53,592 nucleotides of DNA from Ichthyophonus hoferi (lineage: Eukaryota; Opisthokonta; Ichthyosporea; Ichthyophonida; Ichthyophonidae): the NCBI GenBank assembly GCA_002751075.1, contig NAOQ01000010.1:1-53592 (forward strand), written 5' to 3'. A program made the translations under genes and the position numbers. Shown piece by piece: positions 13,574 through 26,200 of this stretch. Within the stretch, counting starts at the first letter, position 1. Every line of letters starts with the position of its first letter. The notes beneath the pieces were generated by a model. The model was not told where the DNA came from, did not search any database, and saw only the letters and a list, made by a program, of their open reading frames with translations.

Positions 13574-13734
13574 ACAAATATCCTTAATTATATTAATCCC
13601 ACAAGTACTTGTCGCATGCAATTTTAGATTCACATCTACAGCCAAATAAATAAGATGACCTTTTGTCATATGCAATATATCATAGTCCAATACAGTATGA
13701 AGAGTTATAAAGTGATTACATTCGATTTTAAAAT

Positions 13735-13830
13735 AGCTATTGTATGGTTATGGTTATTTCATAATAGCCATTATATAGTTAGTTATTTTATAATAACTAT
13801 TATATAGGTTCAATTATTATATAATACCAA
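13735..13830. repeat. Degenerate AT-rich tandem repeat, unit about 30 bp
   Basis: About three imperfect units of the form TTATTTNATAATANCNATTATATAG follow each other. No coding or known element signal is seen. Confidence 0.45.
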
Positions 13831-14263
13831 CATAACAACTACAGTTGCCTAATAATTAACAATTAATTCCAACCCATCAATCAAATTGGGTTTTATAAGC
13901 ACCTCTTTACAATAGGGAAGATGTTAATTAGTACATCATTGATATGTAATCACATTAGCTCTAACTAAATTAAGTCTAAGAGCTGATCATCAATAAAAAC
14001 AAGGTATGTCTGCACATTTATCGGCCTTGATCGTATTAATCCCACATTAATCATACATTAATCGCATAGTAATCTCATATTAAACTTTAGATAACCAATA
14101 GTATTATTTGTTTATTAAACTTTATCGAAATTCAAGCCAATCCAAATAATTTATAAATTTATCCAATAAAAGTACACAAAATTATAGTACGTTTGTTTAC
14201 TTAATATTATTTCATTATGCCACTACTTAAGCAATATACTATATACCATTAAAATAAATTAAA

Positions 14264-15788
14264 ATGGCCAAAGGTGTCCCTGTTGGTATAGGAATACTTG
14301 TGCAAAGAAAGGTTCCTGATGCGACTCGTGTAGAGGTTCTTGTAGGTCTTCGTAAAGGCAGTCATGGGGCGGATCTTTGGGCATTTCCAGGTTTGTCTTT
14401 CTTTAACAGAAAAGCATTACCCTCTCCCTCCTCTTCTAAACATGCAGTTACACATTGATATAGTCTCACCTGTGAAGAGTCATCTCAGCATTCAACCACT
14501 GTATATTAAGTTATTATTCGTTGTATATATATTTTTTTTTTTTTTCTATTCCTGTTACAAATCTTACATCTGTATTGCAAGTTGTAAATCAAAACATACC
14601 CTCCTACACACACATATATATATATATATATACAGGAATATGAACAGGAAATGAACGGAATATAAAATATAACATTTTTGTATAGATAGGTAAAAGACAA
14701 GAAAATATCTACACAACTTTTGAAAATCCAGTGACTATTTTTCTTCTCTCTTTTTTTTTTTGGTATTATAGCAAAATACTCGCATAATATCTTCATACCT
14801 ATTCCAGTAGAGCACTTTAAAAAGTTTAACTGTAGTAGTCTTCCCTTCTGCTCGCTTTTATTTTCTTCTATGATATATTATGCAATTTTTATTACGCGTG
14901 ACCCTTCTTCATGTATACATATTTATTTACTTTTCTCTGATAATGTAGCATATTAACAACATTTAGATTGATACTAACTCAGGCTTACGCACTATATCTC
15001 CTTTCAAAATGAAATACAATCACGCTACTGAGTATATTTTTTTACATTTTATTCCATAAAGAATATATATTTTGACTAAATACTTACTTCACAGGTGGAG
15101 GATTGGAGTTAGGCGAGTCCTTCGCAACCTGCGGCCTACGGTAAATTTCAAAAAACACGACCACTAGTTTTGTTTGACTTTTCTCCTTTCTTTCCACCTC
15201 TATATTCTAAATTTCAATTTTCTAGCTTATATATATGAAGTTCATAACTCTTTTCTAGATGGATCTAAATCCGAATTTTCATAGGTGTTGTCACAATAGT
15301 TATTTCGTTAAAAGTTGAATGCTTGTCAAAGAACACATGTATAATATGTGGAAGCTAAACTTCTGAAAAACTATTTTTACATGCATGTTCCTTCAAAAAT
15401 ATTTATATAAATAATATAGCATAGCAAAAAAAGTAAATTACAAGCTAAAATTCAATTGTATTATTCATACAGAGAACTGGAGGAGGAGACTGGAATCCAA
15501 CAATCTGATATGATGGGATGCCAGCAACTACCTGGAGTCCACGCCTTCCCCAATATATTTTATAAAGAAGAGGGAAAGGTTGATGTTCACACAGTAACAG
15601 TGTTTGTAGGTGGCTGGCTTAAACCTAGTAGCATATATGCCCACCCCACCCCTCCCCCAATCCCTACGGAGCCAGATAAATGTTACGAATTCAGATGGGT
15701 AGACTGGGATAATATTCCATCCCCTTTATTCCCTGCATTGGAACAGCTTATAGATGCCAAGTGGCAGCCTAATATGCTACCGGAATAG
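14264..15788 (+). CDS. NUDT15: Nudix hydrolase, NUDT15-like
   Basis: Three exons join in phase: 14264-14390, 15095-15140 and 15473-15788 (162 residues, close to the 164 of human NUDT15). The start GVPVGIGILVQRK is typical of the Nudix fold's first strand. LRKGSHGADLWAFPGGGLE matches the NUDT15 pattern KRKGSVGAGSFQLPGGHLE. The Nudix box GX5EX7REUXEEXGU is intact across both introns and ends in RELEEETGI, so the Mg-binding glutamates are present. The C-terminal block CYEFRWVDWDNIPSPLF corresponds to SWEWVPWEELPPLDQLF of NUDT15. Members hydrolyse nucleoside di- or triphosphates such as modified dGTP and thio-dGTP in the cytosol; the exact substrate cannot be read from the sequence. Confidence 0.94.
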
Positions 15789-17737
15789 ATTATAAATGTG
15801 TTGTTGATATAATCCCATTTTTAGTTATGGTCTGTGTGATAATCTATTCTATTTTTCTACATTATAGAGTGTTTACACAGCAATAGGCCAGCAATTACCT
15901 ACATATTACCGTTGCATTTCGATGGTTACGGCGCCAATATCAGTGTATTGTGTTGTAACTCTTAGATTAACAACCCTTCAGGATCTATATCTTTAATTGC
16001 ATCATTTATTCTCTCTGAATCGTTTAAAAATAGTATTAGAAATCAATACCTATATACTTATGTACTTTTAATGACTTATTCTCGCCTATTGATGTATTGA
16101 AATTGTATTGAAATATTAAAGATCCTAATCCTCCGTTCTATACAAAAACACCACCCTTTTCCTTCTGTTTAACATTGATTATATATATGAATCAGTTAAC
16201 ACTTGGTAGTATATGAATGAACATACATGCATTTTAAAAAAAAGCAGGTAAAAAAATAAAATCCTAAGTACTTTTGAGATCGTCTGTATATATACTGGTA
16301 AATTGTTTATACCAAGAAGATCTGGCCCATATCTATGGTTAATGGCTGATGCTAAGACGTTAAAGGATATTATTTACTTCTTAATTTCTGAAAAATAAAT
16401 ATATATACGAAAAGGAATATCTTGTATTAGTTAGAATAGGTTATTGCATATCATCAATGGAACACATGCAGTAAAGATCAGGAAGGCTAATCACTACTAT
16501 ATAAAGTACATTAGAACCTATAAGTAGTGGTAAAGATAGACCAACCTACACTACTATCATCTCATCATATTACTATGATGATTATCTTGTTTTCCCTCAT
16601 TAAGAAATGGAAATAATAGGTTGACTAGGAATGCAGGGAATGCTATGCCTTACTATATAAGACTATTTTTCTAAACCATTTATCAGGGCACATATTGTAA
16701 CATTAACTAACAAGAAATAATAAACTTGTATTTCTATTGGCCAAATCCTGGCCAATCAAAACATGCGGGGAGAAAAAAGGAAATTAATGGATTCAGTGTA
16801 AAGCAACACATCTACCTCGAATTTAAGCATGAAGTTGCTATGGTAATTTCTGCTCTACCAATAATTTAATCTCTTGTGCTAAAATTAAATAAAATTCAGG
16901 TCATTAACCAATGACTATATTTAAATTATGATCTCCTCCTATCATTAGCCAGTCTGTCAATTACGTACCATCCCCTTTCCAAATAATTTAGTTGTAGAAT
17001 CCTATTGTAAAAACGGTTTATGTATTCTTTTTTCAACCTAAGAAAAGTAGCATAATACTGGATAAGATATATTATTCACTTTAGTTAAATAGAAAAACGC
17101 AGTAGACGACAATCGTCATAAGAACTTCAATTTATATATATATATATACCATCAAGGTCTTCAGGACTAAAGTCAAAGTGTTAATAAATATTAGGATAGA
17201 TGGATAGGCAGCAATGTATGGTTATTTACATGTATGAATATGTGATTGTAGTTGGACTATCCATTGCAACTAGGTAGAGAGAGAGTTAAAAGTCAGAAAA
17301 TAATTGTAATTAAAAAGGGTTGGTAATTGTATGAAGGTATTATTATGCGCGTATATATCTTGATTATTGTATCTATTTCTGACTAATATAACACTCCTAA
17401 TATACCTTTAATTTACGCTCCATTGCCTAATTGGGTTTTAGGAGAGAATTTAATTCTATCTTAAACACCATCATTTAGTAAAATATATTACGTGACTACA
17501 ATTTTTTTTTGATTTTTTTCTTCTTATTGTGTAATCATCTTAAATCCCTTATTACTATAATAGTTGTAGGTGCATTATAGGCGCAATATATATCGGGAAA
17601 ATGAGTTAGTTAATTATACCAATCATTTGAGGAAATAAATAATACATCTTTGGCAACTGCACAATAATGTAACGAGCCAATAACTAATAAAAGCAAAACA
17701 ATTGTTGTTAAAAATAGTATGCATAGCATTCAGGCGG
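15789..17737. other. Convergent intergenic region with internal CCAAT cluster
   Basis: This lies between the 3' ends of the Nudix gene (+) and threonyl-tRNA synthetase (-). No exon was recognised. Around 16730-16990 there are several CCAAT/ATTGG boxes (TATTGGCCAAATC, TGGCCAATCAAAA, CTACCAATAAT, TTAACCAATGA). That is odd for a region where both neighbours end. Confidence 0.4.
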
Positions 17738-17885
17738 TTATTTATACATATCCACCTCCTTCCGCAGAAAATTGATAAAGGTTTTCACAGTCATTGATCC
17801 TGGTCTCTCACCGCTACGTGTCCTGCTTATTGATGTAAATATGCCCACGACAGGGTATAAATCGTATATGTATGCATGTATGAAC

Positions 17886-17919
<34 letters not shown>

Positions 17920-18406
17920 NNNNNNNNNNNNNNNNNNNNNNNNNNNNNNNNNNNNNNNNNNNNNNNNNNNNNNNNNNNNNNNNNNNNNNNNNNNNNNNNN
18001 NNNNNNNNNNNNNNNNNNNNNNNNNNNNNNNNNNNNNNNNNNNNNNNNNNNNNNNNNNNNNNNNNNNNNNNNNNNNNNNNNNNNNNNNNNNNNNNNNNNN
18101 NNNNNNNNNNNNNNNNNNNNNNNNNNNNNNNNNNNNNNNNNNNNNNNNNNNNNNNNNNNNNNNNNNNNNNNNNNNNNNNNNNNNNNNNNNNNNNNNNNNN
18201 NNNNNNNNNNNNNNNNNNNNNNNNNNNNNNNNNNNNNNNNNNNNNNNNNNNNNNNNNNNNNNNNNNNNNNNNNNNNNNNNNNNNNNNNNNNNNNNNNNNN
18301 NNNNNNNNNNNNNNNNNNNNNNNNNNNNNNNNNNNNNNNNNNNNNNNNNNNNNNNNNNNNNNNNNNNNNNNNNNNNNNNNNNNNNNNNNNNNNNNNNNNN
18401 NNNAAC

Positions 18407-18446
<40 letters not shown>

Positions 18447-21400
18447 ATGTAGGATGATACGATAGTATGTATGTATGTATGTAAGATGGTACAATAGTAT
18501 GTATGTATGTATGTATGTATGTATGCATTTTTTTATGAAATTGGCACAACCAATATGAGCATTTAGGAAATGAAATAAGCATAAAGTAAACCTACAATAA
18601 TCAATATTCAATGATAAATATAAGCATAGTATACGGTTAGTATAGCCAACTAAAAAGTAGGCTACATGGCACATAGAATAACTTAACAGATAGGATAAAA
18701 CTATAATTAAAATAATACAAAGGATGCTTTGATAATGAACAAGAAAAGAACCAAAAATAGAAAAAGTACAGGTACGTAGTAACATGATCACATCAACCTT
18801 ATATTAACATGGCCAGTCGATTGTTCTTTCTCTCCAACTACTACTATGTAGTTATATTGTAGAAGTTGCCCGTTTCTTATATTTTTTTGCATAGTTTCTT
18901 CCATGCTACCTTTATCCTGTGATGAATCGGGTATCAGACTGCTATCTACTGGACCTCTATCCTATTTACATCTATTATGCACACGCATTGCAAAACAACA
19001 CTCTTACCCTTTTGTCTTCATTATTTAATAGATAATTATATTATAAAACATTTCAATACATTTTAAAAACTTTAAATTAATATTAACTACTTCATAGCTA
19101 TACCAAAATAGGACATTTTTAATATATCAATAGTTTACCACAATAAACATTGTTGCCACATATGAAAGCCCCTGTTCCTATTATAGGAAATTTATAAAAT
19201 GTAGTGTACATAACAGCACAGATATACAATTAAAAAGCCAATAATACTGCCATGTTTGGATATATACATACAACACATTAGCATGATTGGCCACTCACGC
19301 CGCCACTATTAAATACATTCAATATAAAGAAGGCTTATTATTAGATATTTTAGAATCATACAGTTATGTATTATTTCATAGTAACGTAGTCTAAAAGTTT
19401 ATTCATCATTTATATCTGTAGTCACCCATGCATCTCTACAATATAATACGATGTGAGAATAAGCAGATGAATCTATCATACATACCCATACACATACATG
19501 CATATATATGTATATTATAAAACAACAACCAAATTAAACAGCAGCCTATGTAAAGATCCTCAAAGACTCTCTATAGATATATTAGATATATATACCAATG
19601 CGTCAAAGAATGACTTACAGAATAAAATCCAGCAGTTCGTATTAGGCTATTAACATCATCACAATATTTGATAAGCTCTGGAGTAATAGCAACAGGGACC
19701 ACAAGTACTTGACGAGGTGACAGCCATAGCGGCCACTGTACGCCAATATAGTGAGTACTTAAAATATATAGGATGAATATCATTGATGGGTAGATGACGA
19801 GATAACAAACAGAGTAAAGGGTGAGAGGGTGACGGGAGAGTAAAAGATACGATATGTTAAAAGAGAAGGAACAGAGAAAGAGAATAGATGATAAAGTAGT
19901 ATGTAGGGGTATCAACAATAATAATAAATATTAAAATTATAAAAACGTGTTAGTGCAGCAATATAACACAATTAATGGTTATGAAATAAGCAAGTAGTGT
20001 TTAAAAAAAGACAAAAAAGCTAAATGGAAAGAAAAACCAAACACATGTTAAAAAGAGAAAGAAGGAGAAGGGAAAAGATATTAAATGATAGAGATATAAA
20101 TTATGTTATATGTATACTATGACTATGCACACCTTTCCTGCTGTATGTTCACATAGGAGAGCTAGCATTCTCTCTACTGACCCTAGAATAGCCCGGTGGA
20201 TAATTACAGGGGTGTCCCGTTTGGATTGTGCATCTGTATAAAGTTTTTGTTTAAATTTTATATTGCATTCTTTATTGGGTTTCAAGGTTTCCTTTATTGT
20301 GGATTATATTGTGTTTAGTTACTTGTCAACTATTGCTCCAACTGGAATAATGTTTTATTCATTTAAATTAATACAACTATAGCATATTTGCATCTTGTCT
20401 GATTAACGTATAACCTTCATCTTATCTACCCAATTGTATTATATAATTATAAATAAGGACCAATAAATACACACTAATAACTACAGATATAGGTCGCTAG
20501 TCACTCCTAAACAAAAAATTATATAAAATAACACACGACTAAAGCAAACAGCTTATCTTCACTCCCTAATATTTAAAGTCTATAGAGGCTAACTACAAAG
20601 GTATCTACTTTCCTTAAGAGTAAAACACAACATCAATTCTAGAACATGCTATGAACTTCCGTGTTCACAGATATGGTCTTCTCCCATTATATTATAAACA
20701 TACATATATATAAATACATACTATCACACGTACATACATCTATAGGATAGATGAATATACGTACATACCATCATACTATCACACTATCATAAATATCCAC
20801 ATACGTACCTGTATAATGAAGGTTAAAGCGTTGGGGTAGTTGGAAGTCCAACTGGATGGTTGCCGTCTGCCACACATCGCCTAGGGCATTCTGTATTGTC
20901 ACATCTATTTTGGGACCATAGAAAGCCCCATCTTTTTCACTGTAATAATTATATCAATATGCGTGTTAATAGGTAGGCAATAATATTTATTTGTATGTCT
21001 CATTATTAATTATGTTTATATATATATATGAATTATGTATGTATGTATGTATATGCTTAGGTGCTTAAATATAGATAGGTAGTTGGAAATATATCAATAT
21101 ATATATATACATGCACTAGTATATGTACATATAGACTAGCATTGTTAAATATGTCAGAAATATGTGATATGATACTAAACCACTTACTGAACAGAGAACG
21201 ATTTCCCAGTATTTTTAAGACATTTTAATAGGGTTATCTGGGCCTCATCCCATTGGTTGGCATCGCCAATGAACTGTAGCTCCGGGACCATTGCAGACAA
21301 TCTTTTATTATATTTACTTTGGGTATTTAAATAACCACTAAAAGAGCTAATAGTTGTTAAAAATGACCAACCAACTAGAACACTGCTTGGATATTATATT

Positions 21401-23242
21401 TATCAATGCCATCAATAAGGTAAGTCTGTTAACTGTACTATGAAATCAAATAAGAGTACATACGATAATGAATTGTAGAGTTAGTATATACAACCAATAG
21501 CATAGCCTGGTAAAATTCAAGAGATATTAAGATTAAAAAATTGATATCAATAGAACATGGAGAGAGTGGTGTAAGGCTGATTGTGAAAATCGTGACATAA
21601 TAAAGTAAAATAAAAGAAAATATGATAACCTAAAGGACGAATAAGAGCTCATGATAAGAATGCAATATATATTGATTGGATGACACCCACATTATCTGGT
21701 TTGGTAGAGAGAGCAAAAGAGTACTGGAAACCGAAAATGGTGTAGATTCTATTCAACATAGCAATACAATTGGTCACCTAAAACCATATGAGGTAATGTC
21801 AGTTCCAATTATATACCTAGGCCTACATTTACATTGGCCTAATATATCCACATGGTTATTCATTGACCATACATCAGTCTTAATTTTTATACGCTTTCAC
21901 CCCAAATCCTACGAGTTGTTTATAGGAATAAGTTTTGCTCTTAATTTAGAGTATGATACCACATAGGTATATATGTGCATATGTACGCATATATGTTATA
22001 TCAGAATAGATGCAGATGCACATAAGATAAATAATATCATACCTCAGTTTCTATCTGATCGCGTCTACAAAAGATATGTGCGTCATCTTGATGGAATTTA
22101 CATACCCTGGTCAGACCCGAAACGCTGCCTAGCTCTTTCCTGGATCCTTTCCGTATTAGTTCGGTTGGAGAGGGCTAGGAGAACATTATGTATGTATGGA
22201 TGGATGTATGTATGTATGTAGGATACTATGATATCATATGATGTATGAGGATGCATAATTATATATGACCTTACATAGATACATAAGGCCAGGTATATAT
22301 GTGCCTATATATATTTATGGGCACAAGGAAGTGATATCATTTAAGCAATACATATATAGTAGTATACGCATCCTATAATATATGTCGAATAGAAACTAAA
22401 CACAAAGGTATCTATAACATGTCTTTAAATATATTAGTACTGCTTGTATATAATAAATGGCTCACAAGGAGTGAATCATATAAAAGCGATAGAGAAAAGA
22501 ACAATAACATCTGTCCAGGATTGGGCTAGTATCATGTAAAACAAAATGATCTCAATATCTACATATTACGTATGTATTTATATATATTGTTATATATCTA
22601 TAAAAATACAGTTCAATATCTATATATCTATACCTATTATTTATGAAATTTTTAAAAAAAATCATACCTGTGCATTACTGGATATATATATAATTATACG
22701 AGTAAATGCATTATGATGTTCATATGATATCTTCATATAACAAAGCATATATACGTAATATGCAATATATTTAGATATTGGATATAAACATACGATCAAT
22801 ATTTATATATATACCTATGCAAGCAGCTAAAGTCTGCCAGGCGAATAGGAAGGTCTTTATAGGAGTGTTCAGTGTGGTCAAATATTAGGCAGTGACCCGG
22901 ACAGTTCATGGGTTTGAGTCCCATGTCAGCTTCCTCTCCAATCTGTATCGCTAGTTAATTGATCTTAACATGAAATGTGGCATAAATTGACCAATATGTA
23001 GCATGGAAGTGTTATAAATGCATTCATAAAATTTATTTAGGAGGTATAAGTATAATATATTAAGTAATTGGAAAGAATACACAAAAATAATAAACCTGGA
23101 AAGGAAATATTAATATTAAAATATAATTACTTTAATTTAGTTGTTAAATTGGACTAGTGAGTGGGTTAGCATTTTAAAATAAGCATAAGATCAAATACAC
23201 ATATACGAGATGTGCAAATAAAATATACAGTTGTTCCATGTA

Positions 23243-23280
<38 letters not shown>

Positions 23281-26200
23281 CATATATCTATAAATAGGTA
23301 CAGAATAAAAATAGTATATGCGAAGTAAAACAATTAAATAATATAAAAAGAACCAGATTTATTTTATATAGTATGTGTACATCTATCTATAGATAGAGTA
23401 TATACATATAAAGGCTTGCATCATGGCTATATATAGTATAATATAGATGTATATCTATCGCATATATAATAAAAACATATATAACTAGTATATAATATAT
23501 AGAAACACATATAAGAAATATGTGAGCATAGGTATGGAGTGGCCTATATGCTCACGTGATTAGCACCTCCAATCACCATAAACATGTCATTTTTGAACAT
23601 CTCCCAGTGCCCACTGCAATTATTTAAATAAGTAGCAATAAATTGACATAAAGTTAATTTTAATTAACTAATTGTAATATTCTGTTAAACAATATAAACG
23701 TAACAGAGAACTACAATTGTTAACCTCTTGTCCCTATCTAATTTCATCTATACAAACACCAATTAATATCCAATCATAGAATATGATAAACTATATACAA
23801 CTATAATCATAGGTAGAGGCACATAATTGTTTTAAATACATGGCTTATATACATATTATAATACGAAACAATACCATCTATAGTCACACTATTATCCGTG
23901 GTTATTACCGACTATAAGGTAACTAAATGCAATGCTATGAATAGAATAGCTATACCATGTCTGTTAAGATGACTAGAGAGGCTGTATAATGCAACATACA
24001 CTAGGACGTAATTAATATAGTAATACACATTATATTCTACCTAGATGCGGTTACATGAATAAGTATATATAGAACTGTACATAAAAACATAAATACATAT
24101 ACGGACATACGCATACATAAGCATATGTGCATCTACATACACCTATATATAAATGCATATGCATATACACATATATAAATGCAGATACAGACACACGCAT
24201 ATATATAAACACTATCCTATCACGTTAGTCAACCACTGATAATATAAATTTAAAACACTAAAGCATGACCTCATTGGTTACCTGGTTTCCCATAGCTCCT
24301 TGTTATATATAGATGGAGTGCCCACTTCGTCATATCCATCAATCATGTATTCTTTACGGATTAATGCAAGAAGCTGTATTAACACCCATTGGTTAAAAGG
24401 AAATGATAGAAGGCTGTACATACATAAATGTAAATATGTGTGGAAGAATAAGAATGGCTAAGTAAAGTAAAGTATGCGTATGTTTTGAGTAAGCAATCGT
24501 ATAGTGTACACGTGCCAAGAGAAACATACAATAATATACTACTATACCATACCTTATTTACTATCCTCATACCATGGGGTAAAAAGAAGGGTGAGCCAGG
24601 ACTATATGGATGACTCATAAATAGGCCCTGTTTTGTACCTATCACACGGTGATTTCGAGCCTCTACCTCGATCTGTTTCTTCCTCCAATCATCAACTACA
24701 TGGTGATAATAGGATATTATTGGTGTTGGTGTTAGTAACATTGACCCTGAAATAAGATTGACAATGGACTCATAGGATAGCTGATTGGAATAATGATGGT
24801 GGTGATTATAGCATTATAGGGTATATAATTGGTAGCTGTTACTAAATATTTTGATTATAGGATGTATAATCTGTAGTTGATAATATAGGTATTATATAGA
24901 TGGTATAAAAGTGGTGATTTATAATAAGGTAGTCCAATAGATAGGGTATAATAGGTAGCCAAATAGGAGTACAACTCACAAGGAGGCAAGTTCCAATTTT
25001 AACACTAAGTCTATAGACAAATTAAAGAATGAGGTACGTCTGGTTATATAGCCAAGAATATTGTACAAGTAATAACAGTGCACCTTTATCCCTGCATAGC
25101 TAGCCATGCTATTATCTAAATATCTATATTTACTTCCTTGGTGTCAGGGAATAAACTTACCACAATGACCTCCCGCTAGTAGACCGTGTGGTCTTATCAA
25201 ATAAAGAAATAAGTATAACGTAGGAGAAATGTATGTACACATGAGATATAAATAGCCCATACCAAGAGCATTAAACTATTCTGATTGGTAGAATATCATA
25301 TTACCATCATAACTTTCGAGTATCTGTAGTGGAAACTTATCTAATCTTAAGTCGGTTATCATGTTTCATAAACATGTATTACAATAACCATTCTGAGTTA
25401 AAATATTAAAGAGTCAGTCATACTATATACACGAGTGTAAGGAAGAAAGGATTTGTTTGTGTTCATATTAAATATAGGTATATATGTTTATGAAAGTATC
25501 CAATACATAACCGTATCTACATTGTGGCAGAGGTATTATATACCTTGGTTATTGTTATCAAAGGCCACTCCCTTCACCGTCTGTAGCTTATAATTGGACA
25601 GTGTACCCTTAGTAGGACCCTCCTGTACGCTACTTAATTGCATTGCTTTGATCTGGCCTGGAAAAAATACTCCGTTACTTTATATAGTGGTAGTATATAT
25701 TTATGAATAAAAATAAAAATAGAAATATATCTAAATCTTTGTATGTTTATTCTTCTAATTTTATTTATCTATTACTATATAGTCTATTGCCTATATGTAA
25801 CCATTTGTCCGTTATATCCTTTCAGTTATACGTTTATATATGCCACTCATAAAATTTGAATTAAACTCTTGTCCAATAATGACAAATCATTAGAAGGATA
25901 AACAATATTATTCATTATTTAACTGTGAAAAAAATATAAAAGCAAATAGCAATATCAATATAGATGTACATTAAAATATAAATATACAATATAAATTTAA
26001 ATATAGATATAATTGTGAATATAAATTTAAAAATGGATGCAGATTGATTAATAATAATAGATAGATACTATATAAATGATCAGGGTGATGTATACCTGCA
26101 CTCATGAGCATTGGACCTTGGCTTAGACAGACTGTATCCCCTAGGCAATAGGCTGAAAACATGACGTTATCAGTAGCTTGGTTGATGGTGGACAATATGT

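Larger units (their letters stand above)
12614..14263. other. Intergenic region with repeat copy and CCAAT boxes
   Basis: No convincing exon is seen. It holds one shortened copy of the dispersed repeat (13342-13573), a short degenerate tandem repeat (about 13735-13830), and several CCAAT or ATTGG pentamers between 13390 and 14190. The latter include AGCCAATCC and ATCCAATAAA shortly before the Nudix start codon. Confidence 0.4.

Noticed and set aside
17772-18791. Long open frames through the N gap on both strands
   Set aside because: They consist of N bases and Tyr-Ile repeats from TA runs.
21370-21420. Plus-strand ATG exon-like segment ([19 protein letters not shown]) with a GTAAGT donor inside a ThrRS intron
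   Set aside because: No downstream plus-strand exon could be linked and it is short; most likely chance.
21676-21966. Plus-strand open frame of 96 codons
   Set aside because: It is antisense to a ThrRS exon (21777-21691) whose minus reading [19 protein letters not shown] matches the family.
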